A stretch of 64,000 nt of DNA from JAFNAG01 sp963824985 (GTDB lineage: Bacteria > Acidobacteriota > UBA6911), in assembly GCA_963824985.1 (NCBI GenBank), contig CAWGRQ010000004.1, forward strand, positions 1-64,000, written 5' to 3'. The position numbers were made by a program, and so were the translations under genes. The notes under the pieces are model-generated. The model ran no database searches, was not told where the DNA came from, and worked only from the letters and a program-made list of their open reading frames with translations. Positions within the stretch are counted from its first letter, which is position 1; each line of letters opens with the position of its first letter. This document shows positions 36,501 to 46,236 of the stretch, piece after piece.

Positions 36501-37445
36501 ATGACGTTCGCTGGACATGCAATTCAAACTGAAGGGTTGACGCGCCGCTATGGGCTCATCACGGCGGTGGATGGCCTGAACCTGCATGTCCCTACCGGCA
36601 GTGTCTATGGTTTTCTCGGTCCGAATGGGGCCGGAAAAACGACGACCATCCGCATGCTGATGGGACTGATCCGGCCGGATGCGGGGACAGCGCGCATTTT
36701 CGGTCAGGCCCTGAGGGAACATCGGGAATCCGTGCTCTCCGGCACGGGTGCTCTGGTGGAGGCGCCCTCCATCTACGGGCACCTGACCGGCAGACAGAAC
36801 CTCGAGGTCACCCGCCGCCTCAAAGGAGTGTCCGCCGCGGACGTCGACAAGGCGCTGCAGGTTGTCCGGCTGACCGACGCTGCCGGGCGAACGGCCCGAG
36901 AGTATTCTCTTGGCATGAAGCAGCGCCTCGCGCTGGCGCTTGCGTTTCTCGGAGGCGCGCGACTCCTGGTACTCGACGAGCCCACCAACGGTCTCGATCC
37001 CGCTGGAATCAGGGAGATCCGGGAATTGCTGCGCAGCCTTCCCGTCGAACACGGAATCACCGTGTTTCTCTCGAGCCACCTTTTGGGGGAGGTCGAACAG
37101 ATCGCAACTCACATCGGAATCATCGCCGTGGGCAGGTTGCTCTTTCAGGGCACTCTCGAAGAACTGCAGCGCACCTGGCGCGCGCGGGCGATCGTGGAGG
37201 TGTCCTCCCCTGAGGCAGCGCTGGGGGTGTTGCGGACCGGAGGCTGGGAAGCGGATCAAGACGGGGGAGGAGGTTTGCGTGTTTCCGTTGAGGGAAAGGA
37301 AGACCTGGCGAAGCTGAACGCACTGCTGGTCGGGCGCGGACACAACGTCTATCGGCTCGGCCTGGAGGAACGGTCGTTGGAGGCAAGCTTCCTGCAGCTG
37401 ACCCATTTCAACACGCGCGGCGACGCCGGACGGGAGACGCTATGA
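36501..37445 (+). CDS. ABC transporter ATP-binding protein (BcrA-type)
   Basis: A 314-residue ABC ATPase. Walker A is GPNGAGKTT (residues 40-48), the signature is YSLGMKQRLALALAFL, and Walker B is LLVLDEPTNGLDPAG, followed by the H-loop in FLSSHLLGEVEQI. The C-terminal 90 residues form the regulatory extension seen in BcrA/CcmA-type exporters. Its TGA overlaps the ATG of the permease gene (ATGA). It should energise the ABC-2 permease next to it. Confidence 0.9.
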   Translation: MTFAGHAIQTEGLTRRYGLITAVDGLNLHVPTGSVYGFLGPNGAGKTTTIRMLMGLIRPDAGTARIFGQALREHRESVLSGTGALVEAPSIYGHLTGRQNLEVTRRLKGVSAADVDKALQVVRLTDAAGRTAREYSLGMKQRLALALAFLGGARLLVLDEPTNGLDPAGIREIRELLRSLPVEHGITVFLSSHLLGEVEQIATHIGIIAVGRLLFQGTLEELQRTWRARAIVEVSSPEAALGVLRTGGWEADQDGGGGLRVSVEGKEDLAKLNALLVGRGHNVYRLGLEERSLEASFLQLTHFNTRGDAGRETL

Positions 37446-38224
37446 ATATCGGAACGGCATTGACGCGGGCGCTATCGGCCGACGCGCTCAAACTGCGTCG
37501 CACCCTGGCTCTGTGGATGGTCCTGATCGCCCCGATGACGGTCAATCTGATTGTGCTGCTGAACTTTCTCAGGGTCCGTGAAAGTCTCTTCCGCAATTCA
37601 CAGCTCGATATCTGGACCTGGTTCGCACGCAACGCCATCGGCTTCTGGGGCCTGCTGATGCTGCCTCTTTTTGTGGCTCTCGAAACCGCGCTGCTGAACG
37701 GAATCGAACATTCCGCCAACGGCTGGAAGCATCTCTTCTCCCTCCCCGTTCCGCGCTGGGCGATATACCTGTCGAAGCAGATCTTCGGCCTGGGCCTGCT
37801 CGCTGCCGCCGACTTCGTTCTGCTCGCCGGCGTTCTGGCCAGCGGCGGGCTGGTGCTGATACTCGGATTGCGCGCGGATCTGACGGCATCCTCAGCCATA
37901 CCCTGGTCTTATTTGATGGCTCTCTTCGTGCCTACCTATTTCGCTTCCTGGCTGATGGTGGCCATCCACGTCTTTGTAAGCATGCGCTGGCAGAGCTTCA
38001 CGGTCCCGCTGGGACTGGGAATGGTGGCGACCGTCGCCGGATTCATGATCGCCAACTCGAGGCTCTGGGCCGCGCTCTTTCCCTGGACGCTGCCGATAGC
38101 TTCCGTCCGTCACCTGCTTGGGAGCGCCGCCTCCGGACAAGTCCCCATCATCCTGGGCTGCCTGGGTGGAGTTCTCGCCATCCTGCTGGCCGGCCTGTAC
38201 ATGACGCGCCGCGACGTTGCCTGA
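37442..38224 (+). CDS. ABC-2 type permease
   Basis: A 260-residue membrane protein with about six helices (for example LIAPMTVNLIVLLNFL, LIAGLYMTR-like last helix, and GLLMLPLFVALETALL). The segment EHSANGWKHLFSLPVPRWAI is typical of BcrB/ABC-2 permeases linked to bacitracin or lantibiotic immunity, although the substrate is unknown. The gene is coupled to the upstream ATPase by a four-base overlap. No regulator lies nearby. Confidence 0.82.
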   Translation: MNIGTALTRALSADALKLRRTLALWMVLIAPMTVNLIVLLNFLRVRESLFRNSQLDIWTWFARNAIGFWGLLMLPLFVALETALLNGIEHSANGWKHLFSLPVPRWAIYLSKQIFGLGLLAAADFVLLAGVLASGGLVLILGLRADLTASSAIPWSYLMALFVPTYFASWLMVAIHVFVSMRWQSFTVPLGLGMVATVAGFMIANSRLWAALFPWTLPIASVRHLLGSAASGQVPIILGCLGGVLAILLAGLYMTRRDVA

Positions 38225-38345
38225 TGTGGGTGCATCGGGTCGGACCTGTAACCCTCCCCGAAATTCCTGCGCATTTTTGACCGGAAATCAGTAGACAAAT
38301 TCGCTCCTCCATATCGGGCGGGGAGACCTGCCATTGGAGGACAAG

Positions 38346-39477
38346 ATGGACGAAGAGAGGAAGTCCCCGGATCCGCTGGCGCTCTCCGAAGCGCCGCAGT
38401 GTGCCGGTCAGGAGGACCCGGCCGTGTTGCAGGACGACATGGTTCTGTCAGCACAGGGAGAGGGACTGCAGACTGAGCCCGAGGGTGCAGACGGCGTTAC
38501 TGATTTCGCGCTGTCGGGTGAAGAAGTTGTGGAACCGGAGATAGAACCGCGGCTGCCGCTTCGGTCCGGAGCGGGAAGAGGGCGTCGGCTGGTACGCAAG
38601 GAAGATCAGGCTCGAGTTGTGCCGACCGGTGCCCAGCGGCTGTTGATCCTCGACACGTGGCAGCGGAGCGGCTTGCCGGCCGGCGACTTCGCTCCCCTGG
38701 TCGGGATCTCGAAGCACACGCTGTATGCTTGGAAGAAGCAGTTCGACGCAGCATGGTCCGGCCGGGCTGATGGAGAAGCCGCGGGGGGCGACGACGGGGA
38801 GCAGGCTGCCGGAGGTCACCAAGCGGACGATCCTGATGCTCAAGCAGTTGCATCCGGAGTGGGGCTGCCAGCGGATCAGCGATGAGCTGCTGCGGGGACC
38901 GGCCTTGGCGGCCAGCGCTGCGGCGGTGGCCCGGGTGCTGCACGAGGCCGGCTACCAGATGGAGGAACGGGTCACGCGGCCGCATCCGGACAAGGAGCGG
39001 CGTTTCGAGCGGGCGCGGCCCAATCAGCTCTGGCAGACGGACCTGTTCACCTTCATCTTGAAGCGGCAGAACCGGCGGCTGTACCTGGTGGCGTTCATGG
39101 ACGATCACAGCCGGTTCCTGGTCGGCTACGGGCTGCACGCCAGCGCGTCGCGGCGCTTGGTGCTGGAGGTGCTGCGGGCGGCGATCGCCACCTATGGTCG
39201 CCGGCGGAAGATCCTCACGGACAATGGGACCCAGTACGTCACGTGGCGGGGCAAGAGCCAGTTTCGCGGGAGTTGGAGAAGCAGGGGATCCGGCAGGTCG
39301 TGGCGCGTCGCAAGCGTCCGCAGACGCTGGGCAAGATCGAGCGGTTCTGGGGCACGCTGTGGCGGGAGTGTCGTCAGCACGGCCGTGTTTCTGGACCTGG
39401 AAGATGCCCGGCGGCGGATCGGTTGTTTCATCGACCATTATAATTTTGGATCAAACTCCCCTAATGCCGTTAGATAA
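38346..39477 (+). pseudogene. DDE-integrase transposase with several frameshifts
   Basis: The coding sequence starts at 38346 after GGAGG. An acidic N-terminal part leads to a helix-turn-helix (LLILDTWQRSGLPAGDFAPL, GISKHTLYAWKKQF). The frame shifts near 38755, after which LKQLHPEWGCQRISDELLRG and the rve core appear with D in LWQTDLFTF and D in KILTDNGTQY. A second shift near 39262 gives the E-bearing KIERFWGTLW segment in another frame. A third near 39375 returns to VFLDLEDARRRIGCFIDHYN. The tail after that is missing. It resembles large IS481-like integrase-core transposases. No terminal repeats were identified. Confidence 0.72.
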
Positions 39478-39500
39478 AGAAGGATATCAGGAGGAAATGC

Positions 39501-39770
39501 ATGGGCACGGAGCCGGGACCTCAGAGGATGCATCCAACGGGGCAACCTCATGCGGGAGGTGAACCCAGGCTGTTGGATCGCGTACGGAAGGCAATTCGGG
39601 TGCGGCATTACAGCCGGCGCACGGAACGGGCCTATGTCCAGTGGATCAAGCGATTCATCAGGACAGTCCAGGAGCTTCTGGGGCATGAGGATGTCAAAAC
39701 TACCATGATTTATACGCACGTCCTCAACAAAGGAGGCCGTGGAGTCAGGAGCCCGGCAGACTCCCTCTAA
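39501..39770 (+). pseudogene. Integron-integrase-like tyrosine recombinase, internally deleted
   Basis: An 89-residue frame joins an N-terminal core-binding start (LLDRVRKAIRVRHYSRRTER, AYVQWIKRFI) directly to the far C-terminus (TVQELLGHEDVKTTMIYTHV, GGRGVRSPADSL). Both ends match integron integrases (IntI), whose tails read TIQELLGHxDVxTTMIYTHVL and RGVRSPxD. The catalytic Tyr is retained in IYTHV, but the Arg/Lys/His box region in the middle, over 200 residues, is gone. It sits about 210 bases before a probable cassette boundary and points toward it. Confidence 0.6.
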
Positions 39771-39978
39771 GGGCTTGTGGCGGCATATCCCGATGCTGCA
39801 AGGTAGCCACCCGTGCGGCATAACATCCTCCGATTGCAGGATCAGTACGGCTGCAAATATGTCCGGAAATAATAGTTGCAGTCCGCACTGATTGTGCTGA
39901 TAATCGGCGCTAAGCTGATCTAAAAACTGTGTTTGTGTACTTTTCACGTGTTAGTTACGCCGGTCAGCATAATTACAA

Positions 39979-39985
39979 GTTAGAC
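39979..39985 (+). other. Integron core-site-like boundary (GTTAGAC)
   Basis: GTTAGAC fits the GTTRRRY core at which cassettes join. It lies 13 bases before the ATG of the zinc-finger gene, whose other end is bounded by an attC-like site at 40382. No full attC fold was recognised to its left, so it could be an attI-type junction beside the integrase remnant. Confidence 0.4.
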
Positions 39986-39998
39986 AGGCAAAGCAATT

Positions 39999-40374
39999 AT
40001 GTTCAGCCATGAAAAACCAAAAACCCAGAGAATACCGGACGAGCCTGATTTTCGTTGCTCGTTCTGCAATAAGGGTCAGAACGATGTCCGGAAGCTCATA
40101 GCCGGTCCGACGGTCTACATTTGCGACGAATGTGTTCAAACGTGCGTAGAGATCATTGCGCAAGATACGGAAGCAAGGGCAGGAAACAGCAGGTCAGAGG
40201 TCAACCAACGGCCAATCAACCGGGGAAAAGCAGGCCCAAGCACAGGTCTGCAGGCTCTGCGGATTTCCGGTGTTGTTGGAAGATGCTCTGGCGATCGAGG
40301 AGCGCGGTTTTCTTTGCCTGGGGTGTGTGGGTGCGGTTGAGGCCGCCATCGCCGAGCGGAATTTGGCGGAGTAG
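39999..40374 (+). pseudogene. ClpX-type C4 zinc finger plus second zinc ribbon, frameshifted
   Basis: The first frame encodes a ClpX-type C4 zinc finger: FRCSFCNKGQNDVRKLIAGP, then TVYICDECVQTCVEIIAQD, with two CxxC pairs. Around 40180-40220 the reading must shift by one base to continue as QAQVCRLCGFPVLLEDALAI and RGFLCLGCVGAVEAAIAE, a second two-CxxC ribbon, with a stop at 40374. Without the shift, the first frame runs on as unrelated residues to 40340. Stand-alone ClpX-type fingers of unknown function exist. The gene ends 8 bases before an attC-like site, so it looks like an integron cassette. One indel separates it from an intact gene. Confidence 0.6.
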
Positions 40375-40381
40375 GCTAGCT

Positions 40382-40445
40382 GTCTAACTATTCGCTCCAG
40401 CGGTCGGTCCGCTGCGCGTTCCGCCGCTGAGCTCAAACGTTAGAA
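40382..40445 (+). other. attC-like integron recombination site
   Basis: The 64-base site opens with GTCTAAC (R-Y-Y-Y-A-A-C) and closes with GTTAGAA, one base off GTTRRRY. The arms ATTCGCTCCAGCGG and CCGCCGCTGAGCTCAAACG pair imperfectly with unpaired bases, as expected for attC folding. It follows the stop of the zinc-finger gene by 7 bases. The region from here to 40638 contains no gene, only a loose copy of the REP arm near 40520. Confidence 0.65.
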
Positions 40446-40638
40446 TGCACGCGACCTTCGCTGAAATCGCGGATGGGCGGATGCTGCGCAATTCCGGCAG
40501 GTGAGGAGACGTAAGATGGGGAAATTGTGGACGCAACCCCTTTTATGAGATTGGTGGGATCGGAGCCGGCGGGAAGCTAGGCTTGGGTGTAAAGCGAGCA
40601 TCGAGACTGGTCCCCACCACGATTCCCGCACCACCTAG

Positions 40639-41538
40639 AAATAGGGGACGCAACCCATTATACATTGACATGCCCGGGGCTTGTGAGTAGGAGGGCCCGA
40701 TGCCGAGAATCGCAAGAGCTGTAATCCCTGGAATTGCTCATCACGTCACGCAAAGGGGCAACCGGCGGGAGGATATATTTTTTGAGGAGGCGGATCGGCA
40801 GCGCTACCTGCAGCTTCTGCTGGAATATTCCAGCAAGCATGGGCTGGGAATACTGGCCTATTGCCTGATGACCAACCAACGTTTATGTTGAGCTCAATAT
40901 AAATAGTGTGCAGTAACCTTCGCGGTGAGCGGCAGAAAAACCGCAAAACCCGAGGAAAGTGCGCGGAGGACAGCCCCAACTTCACATAATCCGGAACTTC
41001 ACATAACACGTTCACCTGGTGTGCATACCGGAGAGGGCCCGAACGTTGGGATCGGTATTCCGGCCATTGGATTTGCGCTATACGCAGCATATCAACCTCG
41101 CGCTTGGGCTTACGGGGCGATTATGGCAAGGGCGTCCGTTTTCATGCGCGCTCGACGATGAGCATTTGATCGCGGCCGTGCGCTATGTGGAACGGAACCC
41201 GGTGCGGGCGCGGATGGCGCGCAAGGCGGAGCAATATCCGTGGAGCAGCGCGGCGGCACACTGAGGGCGGCGCCCGGATCCGTTGTTAAGCCCGCTCGAT
41301 GGGTTGGTGCCGGTAAGGACGGAAGACTGGTCGGCATGGCTGGCCGAGAAGGGGGACGAGGAGATGCTGGCGACGATCCGGCTTCACACGCGAACGGACC
41401 GTCCGGCAGGGGACAAGAGATTTGTGTCGGGGCTGGAAGCCCGCCTGGGACGCCGGCTGCAGGCCAGACCCATTGGGCGGCCCAGGAAAGGAAGGACAGA
41501 AGCATTGTCGAAAAAATAATGGGATGCGTCCCTTTTAT
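40639..41538 (+). mobile_element. REP-bounded Y1 transposase element, broken
   Basis: The element is bounded by AAATAGGGGACGCAACCCA at the left and its inverse TGGGATGCGTCCCTTTTAT at the right; 19 of 23 positions match. The arms are diverged relatives of the REP palindromes at 25.2 and 27.6 kb. Inside lies a single REP-associated transposase gene with two lesions. Confidence 0.65.
40700..41519 (+). pseudogene. REP-associated tyrosine transposase (Y1/HUH), interrupted
   Basis: The gene starts MPRIARAVIPGIAHHVTQRG after AGGAGGG and reads well to AYCLMTN, then stops. The frame resumes at about 41007 with CAC GTT CAC, the H-x-H (HUH) motif, followed by RPLDLRYTQHINLALGL, GRLWQGRPFSCALDDEHL and VRYVERNPVRARM. 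About 130 bases (40877-41006) are therefore inserted exactly at the HUH motif. A second lesion is an in-frame TGA at 41262-41264, after which LSPLDGLVPVRTEDWSAW continues to the natural end. Proteins of this family mobilise REP sequences. This copy is dead. Confidence 0.78.
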
Positions 41539-41597
41539 CGGGCCATTTTCGACCAGGAAGCAATCGTCGTCGATCCCCATTGCGCCGGCAGCGAGAT

Positions 41598-44500
41598 TCA
41601 TTCCGATGGCCGGAGGCGGAATCCCGGCCCGACGGTTTCGAATCCGGCTTCCAGCAGGTAGGGCGCCAGCGGTCCCCTTGCCGCCGGCACCCCCTCCTCG
41701 GCGGACCAGCCCAGTCCAGGTCTTGCGGTTTTCCGGGCCCAGCCGGCGAGCGCGCAAGCCGCTGCGCGGGCGACCATGGATCTGGAAGGTTCGTCGGATG
41801 GGAGAAAAATCCGCAGCTCGGCCTGGTCGCGCGAAACAAAGGCGGCCAGCAAACCGTTCACCAGCGCCACGTGAGCTCCGGGAACGCGCGCCAGGCGCGC
41901 CTCATCCCTCGGCCATGGCAGGATGGCGCCGTAAGGATTCGCCGGATCGACCGCTGAGAGAACCACGCCGTGAAGCTCGTCGCTGGATATCTCCGCCAGC
42001 TCACGAAGCCGTTCGAGGGCGCCGGGGTCCGCGAATTGCGAGCCTCCGAGGCCGGCGATAAAATACCCGCGCCGGAGCTTGCCCTGATTCTCCAAGGCGG
42101 AGAGCACAGGGTAGATCGCGGCAAAGCCGCCGGCCACTCCTTCGAAGGCGACGGCGTCGCGTGTGAGAATTCCGTGCCGGGCGATAAGCTGACCGGCAAT
42201 CGCCATCATCCTTTCCGTGGGGGTGGGACTGCCGGCGTGATCGACGGACAGGAGGCTCCAACGCCCGCCGGCCGTGGGCGGCAACGGCCTCCGGGTCCGG
42301 AATGCAGCCAGCTTGCGGCTGGAGCGCTTTCGCGCGGGCTTTTCCGCGAGCAGCGCCCGCAACGGGCCGAGGGTATCGTTGGTGACCTCGCCCGCCCAAA
42401 CCAGGTCCCAGAGCGCATCGAGCACGAGGCGCTGCATGCCCCCTCCCACTGCGGCATGCAGGTCGGGAAAGAACCTTGCGCCGGTTTCACCCAGAATTCG
42501 CCGGATGGCATCGTGCATCTCACCCCGGGGCCCGGCTCCCGGCGCCGGGCGCAAAAGGGGAAGATTGTCTGTAAGGTACAGGGCGACTTTGCCATCCCGC
42601 TCGCCGAGCGGTGTCACTCCCACCCACACCACTTCTCCTGCGGCCATCAACAGATCGAGATCTTCCGGGCGATAGGAACTCAGCCGGGCCGGCAGAACGG
42701 CACTCTCGAGGGTTGAAGCCGGAATGGCCGTTCCCTGAAGCCGCTCAATAACATCGAGTAGTGCGTCAGGCCCGCTTCGGCCCGGCTGCTCTTCCCCAAA
42801 CACCTGGACTCCCTGCCAGTCGAGAAGAAGCCGGGCCAGCACGGACGGTTCCGCCGGTTCCACCTGCCTGCGGAAGCGCGCCAGCGACCGGCGGCGGAGG
42901 GCGGCAAGCACTTCGGCATCGCACCACTCCCGGCCTCTTCCGCCGGGGCGGAACTCGCCCTCGAGCACCTGACCCGAGGCGGCGAGCCGCTGCAGCGCTC
43001 CCGTGACGGCGATTTCGCTCGTGCCATAGCGCCTGGCCGGATCTGCCGCAGCGAAAGGGCCATGGGTGCGGGCATAGCGCCCCATGATTTCGGCGAGCGC
43101 GTCGGGCACAGCTTCGAGAAAAGCGTCCGGCAGGCCGGGAGGAGGAGACACGCCGAAGGCATCGCGGTAGCGCCCGATCTCTTCGGCGGCTATCAGCCTT
43201 TCCTCCCCGCTCAGGCGGATCCGGATCGCACGCCGCTCATCGATCAAATGCCGGATCAGGTCGCCCGCAAATGCCTGGACTTTGCGAGCCGTTTGCTGCA
43301 TCTCCTGCTCAGGCTTGCGCGGCGCGACCCGAGCAAAAATCTCCCCCGGCGTGAGGTCCCCGATTCTCAGCAAAAGATCGTGCAGGCGGTCCGGACTCGA
43401 CGCTTTACGGCCTTCCTCGAGGCCCTGCAGTGCGATCTCGACTTCTTCGAGCACCGCCGGATCCAGCATCTCCCGCAATTCGGACTCGCCGAGCAGCTCG
43501 CGCAGCTGGCGCTGATCCACGGAGAGGGCGTGGGCCCGGCGCTCCGCAAGCGGAGCGTCTCCGTCGTAAATGTAATTGCCGACATACCCGAACAGGAGCG
43601 AGGCAGAAAAAGGTGAAGGGGAGCCCGTGTCCACGGTCACGAGCCGGATCTCGCGCCGGCGCACGCGAACCGCGAGATCTACGAGCGCCGGCAAGTCAAA
43701 GATATCTTTCAGACACTCCCGGTAGGCTTCGAGCACGATCGGAAACGAGCGGAACTGCGCGGCGACCGCCAGCAGGTCGGAAGCCCGCTTGCGCTGCATC
43801 CACAGGGGAGTGCGCTGCCCGGGCCGCCGGCGCGGGAGCAGAAGGGCGCGCGCGGCCGCTTCCCGGAAACTCGCGGCGAACATTGCCGAGCCGCCAAGCG
43901 CACCGACGACCAGGGCCTCGATCTCTTCCGGTTCGGGGAGCAGCGACGCCGCATCCGGTGGGCGATCCCGGTCGGGCAGCCGCAGGACGATGCCGTCGTC
44001 ACTCCAGAGGGTGTCGATTTCCGGCTCTCCCGCGCGCTCCAGATGAGCCCGGATCGCGAGGGTCCAGGGTGCGTGCACCCGCCCGCCGAAGGGAGAGAGC
44101 AGACACAGCCGCCAGTCCCCCATCTCATCCCGGAATCGCTCCAGAACGATCGTGCGATCGTCCGGAAGCGCACCGGTCGCAAGCTTCTGCTCTTCGAGAT
44201 ATGCCAGCAGGTTGCGCGCCCCGGTTTCATCCAGAGCGTGACGCTCGACGAGGCGTGCGACGGCCTTCGGCCGGGACACGGAAAGCAGTTCGCGGGTGAG
44301 CCTGCCGATCGCGCGACCGAGCTCCACGGGCCGCGGCGGCCGGTCGGCCCGCCAGAACGGCATGCGGCCCGGCGCGCCGGGAGCGGGCGCGACCAGCACC
44401 CGGTCGCGCGTGATTTCGACGATGCGCCAGCTGGAAGCGCCCAGGATGAAGACATCCCCGACGCGACTTTCAAAAACCATCTCTTCATCCAGCTCGCCGA

Positions 44501-46206
44501 CGCGGCCTCCTCCCCGCCGGCTGCCGCCATTGCCGGGATCGCTCCCAGCGGCGAGGAAAACTCCGTACAAGCCCCCGGTCGGGGATCGTACCGGCATTGG
44601 CGACCACGAGGGCGCGCGCCCCCTCCCGCGACCGAAGCATGCCGTGCAGCCGGTCCCATGTCAGGCGCGGGCGCAGACCGGCGAAACGCTCCGATGGATA
44701 GCGGCCGGAAAGCATGTCCAGAACCCCTTCAAACAGGCTTCGCGAGAGATCCTGGTAGGGCGCGGCGCGGCGCACGAGGGTGAAAACGTCGTCGACCTTC
44801 CGTTCTCCTGCCACCACCATCGATATCACCTGCTGGGCGAGGACATCGAGAGGATTGGCGGGCATGCGCGTCGGTTCGACCCGTGCCTCACGGATTTCGC
44901 TGGTGATCGCGGCGGTAGCAAGCAGGTCGCCACGGTACTTGGGGAACAGCACGCCCCGCGAGACCGCTCCGGCCTGATGCGATGCACGCCCGATACGCTG
45001 GATGCCGCTGGCGACCGATGGCGGCGTCTCGATCTGGATGACCAGGTCGACCGCTCCCATGTCGATGCCCAGCTCCAGCGTGGAGGTGGCTACCAGCGCC
45101 GGCAGCGTTCCCGCCTTGAGCTGATCCTCGACCAACAGGCGCTCCTCGCGCGCCAACGAACCGTGATGGGCGCGCACCAACGCTTCCCCGGCCAGTTCGT
45201 TGAGCGAGGCAGCCAGGCGCTCGGACAGGCGGCGGGAGTTGACGAACAGGATTGTGGATTTGTGAGCCCGGATCAGCTCGAGGAGGCGCGGGTGAATCGC
45301 CGGCCAGATCGATCGCCTCGGCAGAGCATTGGCCGGGCCTTCGGGCACCCCGCCCTTGCGCGGATCGAGGATCTCTCCCAACCGGGACATTTCTTCGACC
45401 GGAACCTCGACGCGGATGTCGTAGGCTTTCTTCGCGCCGGCATCGACGATGGCGACAGGACGAGGCATCCAGCGGCGACCGGCCTTGCCGCCACCCAGAT
45501 AGCGGGCGACAAGATCGAGGGGCCGCTGGGTCGCCGACAATCCGATGCGCTGAAGTTCCCGGCCGGCAAGTTCGGCTACGCGCTCCACCGAAAGCGCCAG
45601 ATGCGCTCCACGCTTGGATCCAATGAGCGCGTGGATCTCATCGAGGATCACCACTTCGACCGAGGCGAGGATCGATCGGGCATTCGAGCTCAGGATGAGA
45701 AACAGCGACTCGGGCGTGGTGATCAGGATGTCGGGAGGTTTTCTCGCCATGCGCAGCCGCTCCTCGCCGGGCGTGTCACCGGAACGGATGGCGATGGAGA
45801 GCTTGTGATAGGAATCGCCCCGGCTTTCCGCGGCACGCGCGATCCCTGCCAGCGGCGCGGCGAGATTTCGTTCCACATCGACCGCAAGCGCTTTCAGCGG
45901 CGAGATGTACAGCACCCGGCAGCGGTTGGGATGATCGGGCGGCGGCAAGAACATGAGGCGCTCGATTGCCGCCAGAAACGAGGCCAGCGTCTTGCCGGAG
46001 CCGGTTGGAGCCAGAACCAGCGTTGAACGGCCGGCAAGGATTTCGGGCCAGGCCAGTTCCTGCGCCCTCGTGGGCGCGGCAAAGGAAGCGCGGAACCACT
46101 CCGCAACCGCCGGATGAAACCGGCTGAGGACGTTGTTCGTTGCCGAATGGCCGGCCGTGTTGGGGCTTTTATCCTTTTTCATTTCTGCCGTGGCACTCGA
46201 TTTCAT
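41598..46206 (-). pseudogene. lhr: Lhr-type ATP-dependent helicase, split by one frameshift
   Basis: Read from 46206, the first 540 codons give a superfamily 2 helicase. Motif I is VLAPTGSGKTLASF, motif II the DEIH box in VVILDEIHAL, and motif III in IGLSATQRPL; the second RecA domain has FVNSRRLSERLA, VRAHHGSLAREERLL and QRIGRASHQAGAVSRG. Near 44572 the frame must shift by one base, inside a G5 run, to continue as GLYGVFLAAGSD, RRVGELDEEMVFESR-like sequence and the long Lhr C-terminal region down to 41598. Total size, about 1530 residues, fits Lhr. As assembled, the two ORFs are 44485-46206 and 41598-44597. The wild-type reading needs one G fewer, so a sequencing error or a recent mutation are both possible. 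Lhr acts in DNA repair. Confidence 0.85.
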
Positions 46207-46236
46207 CCGGTGTTTCGGGGGAAGGAGAGCAAGCCG

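Noticed and set aside
36237..37406. A 389-codon minus frame opposite the ABC ATPase
   Set aside because: The ATPase has complete Walker and signature motifs; the antisense frame has none.
44485..44597. Programmed ribosomal frameshift in lhr
   Set aside because: The G5 context lacks a clear slippery heptamer with downstream structure, and Lhr proteins are normally single frames; a mutation or error is simpler.
44296..46026. A 576-codon plus-strand frame opposite the Lhr helicase
   Set aside because: It is a shadow of the helicase codons; no motif or ribosome binding site supports it.
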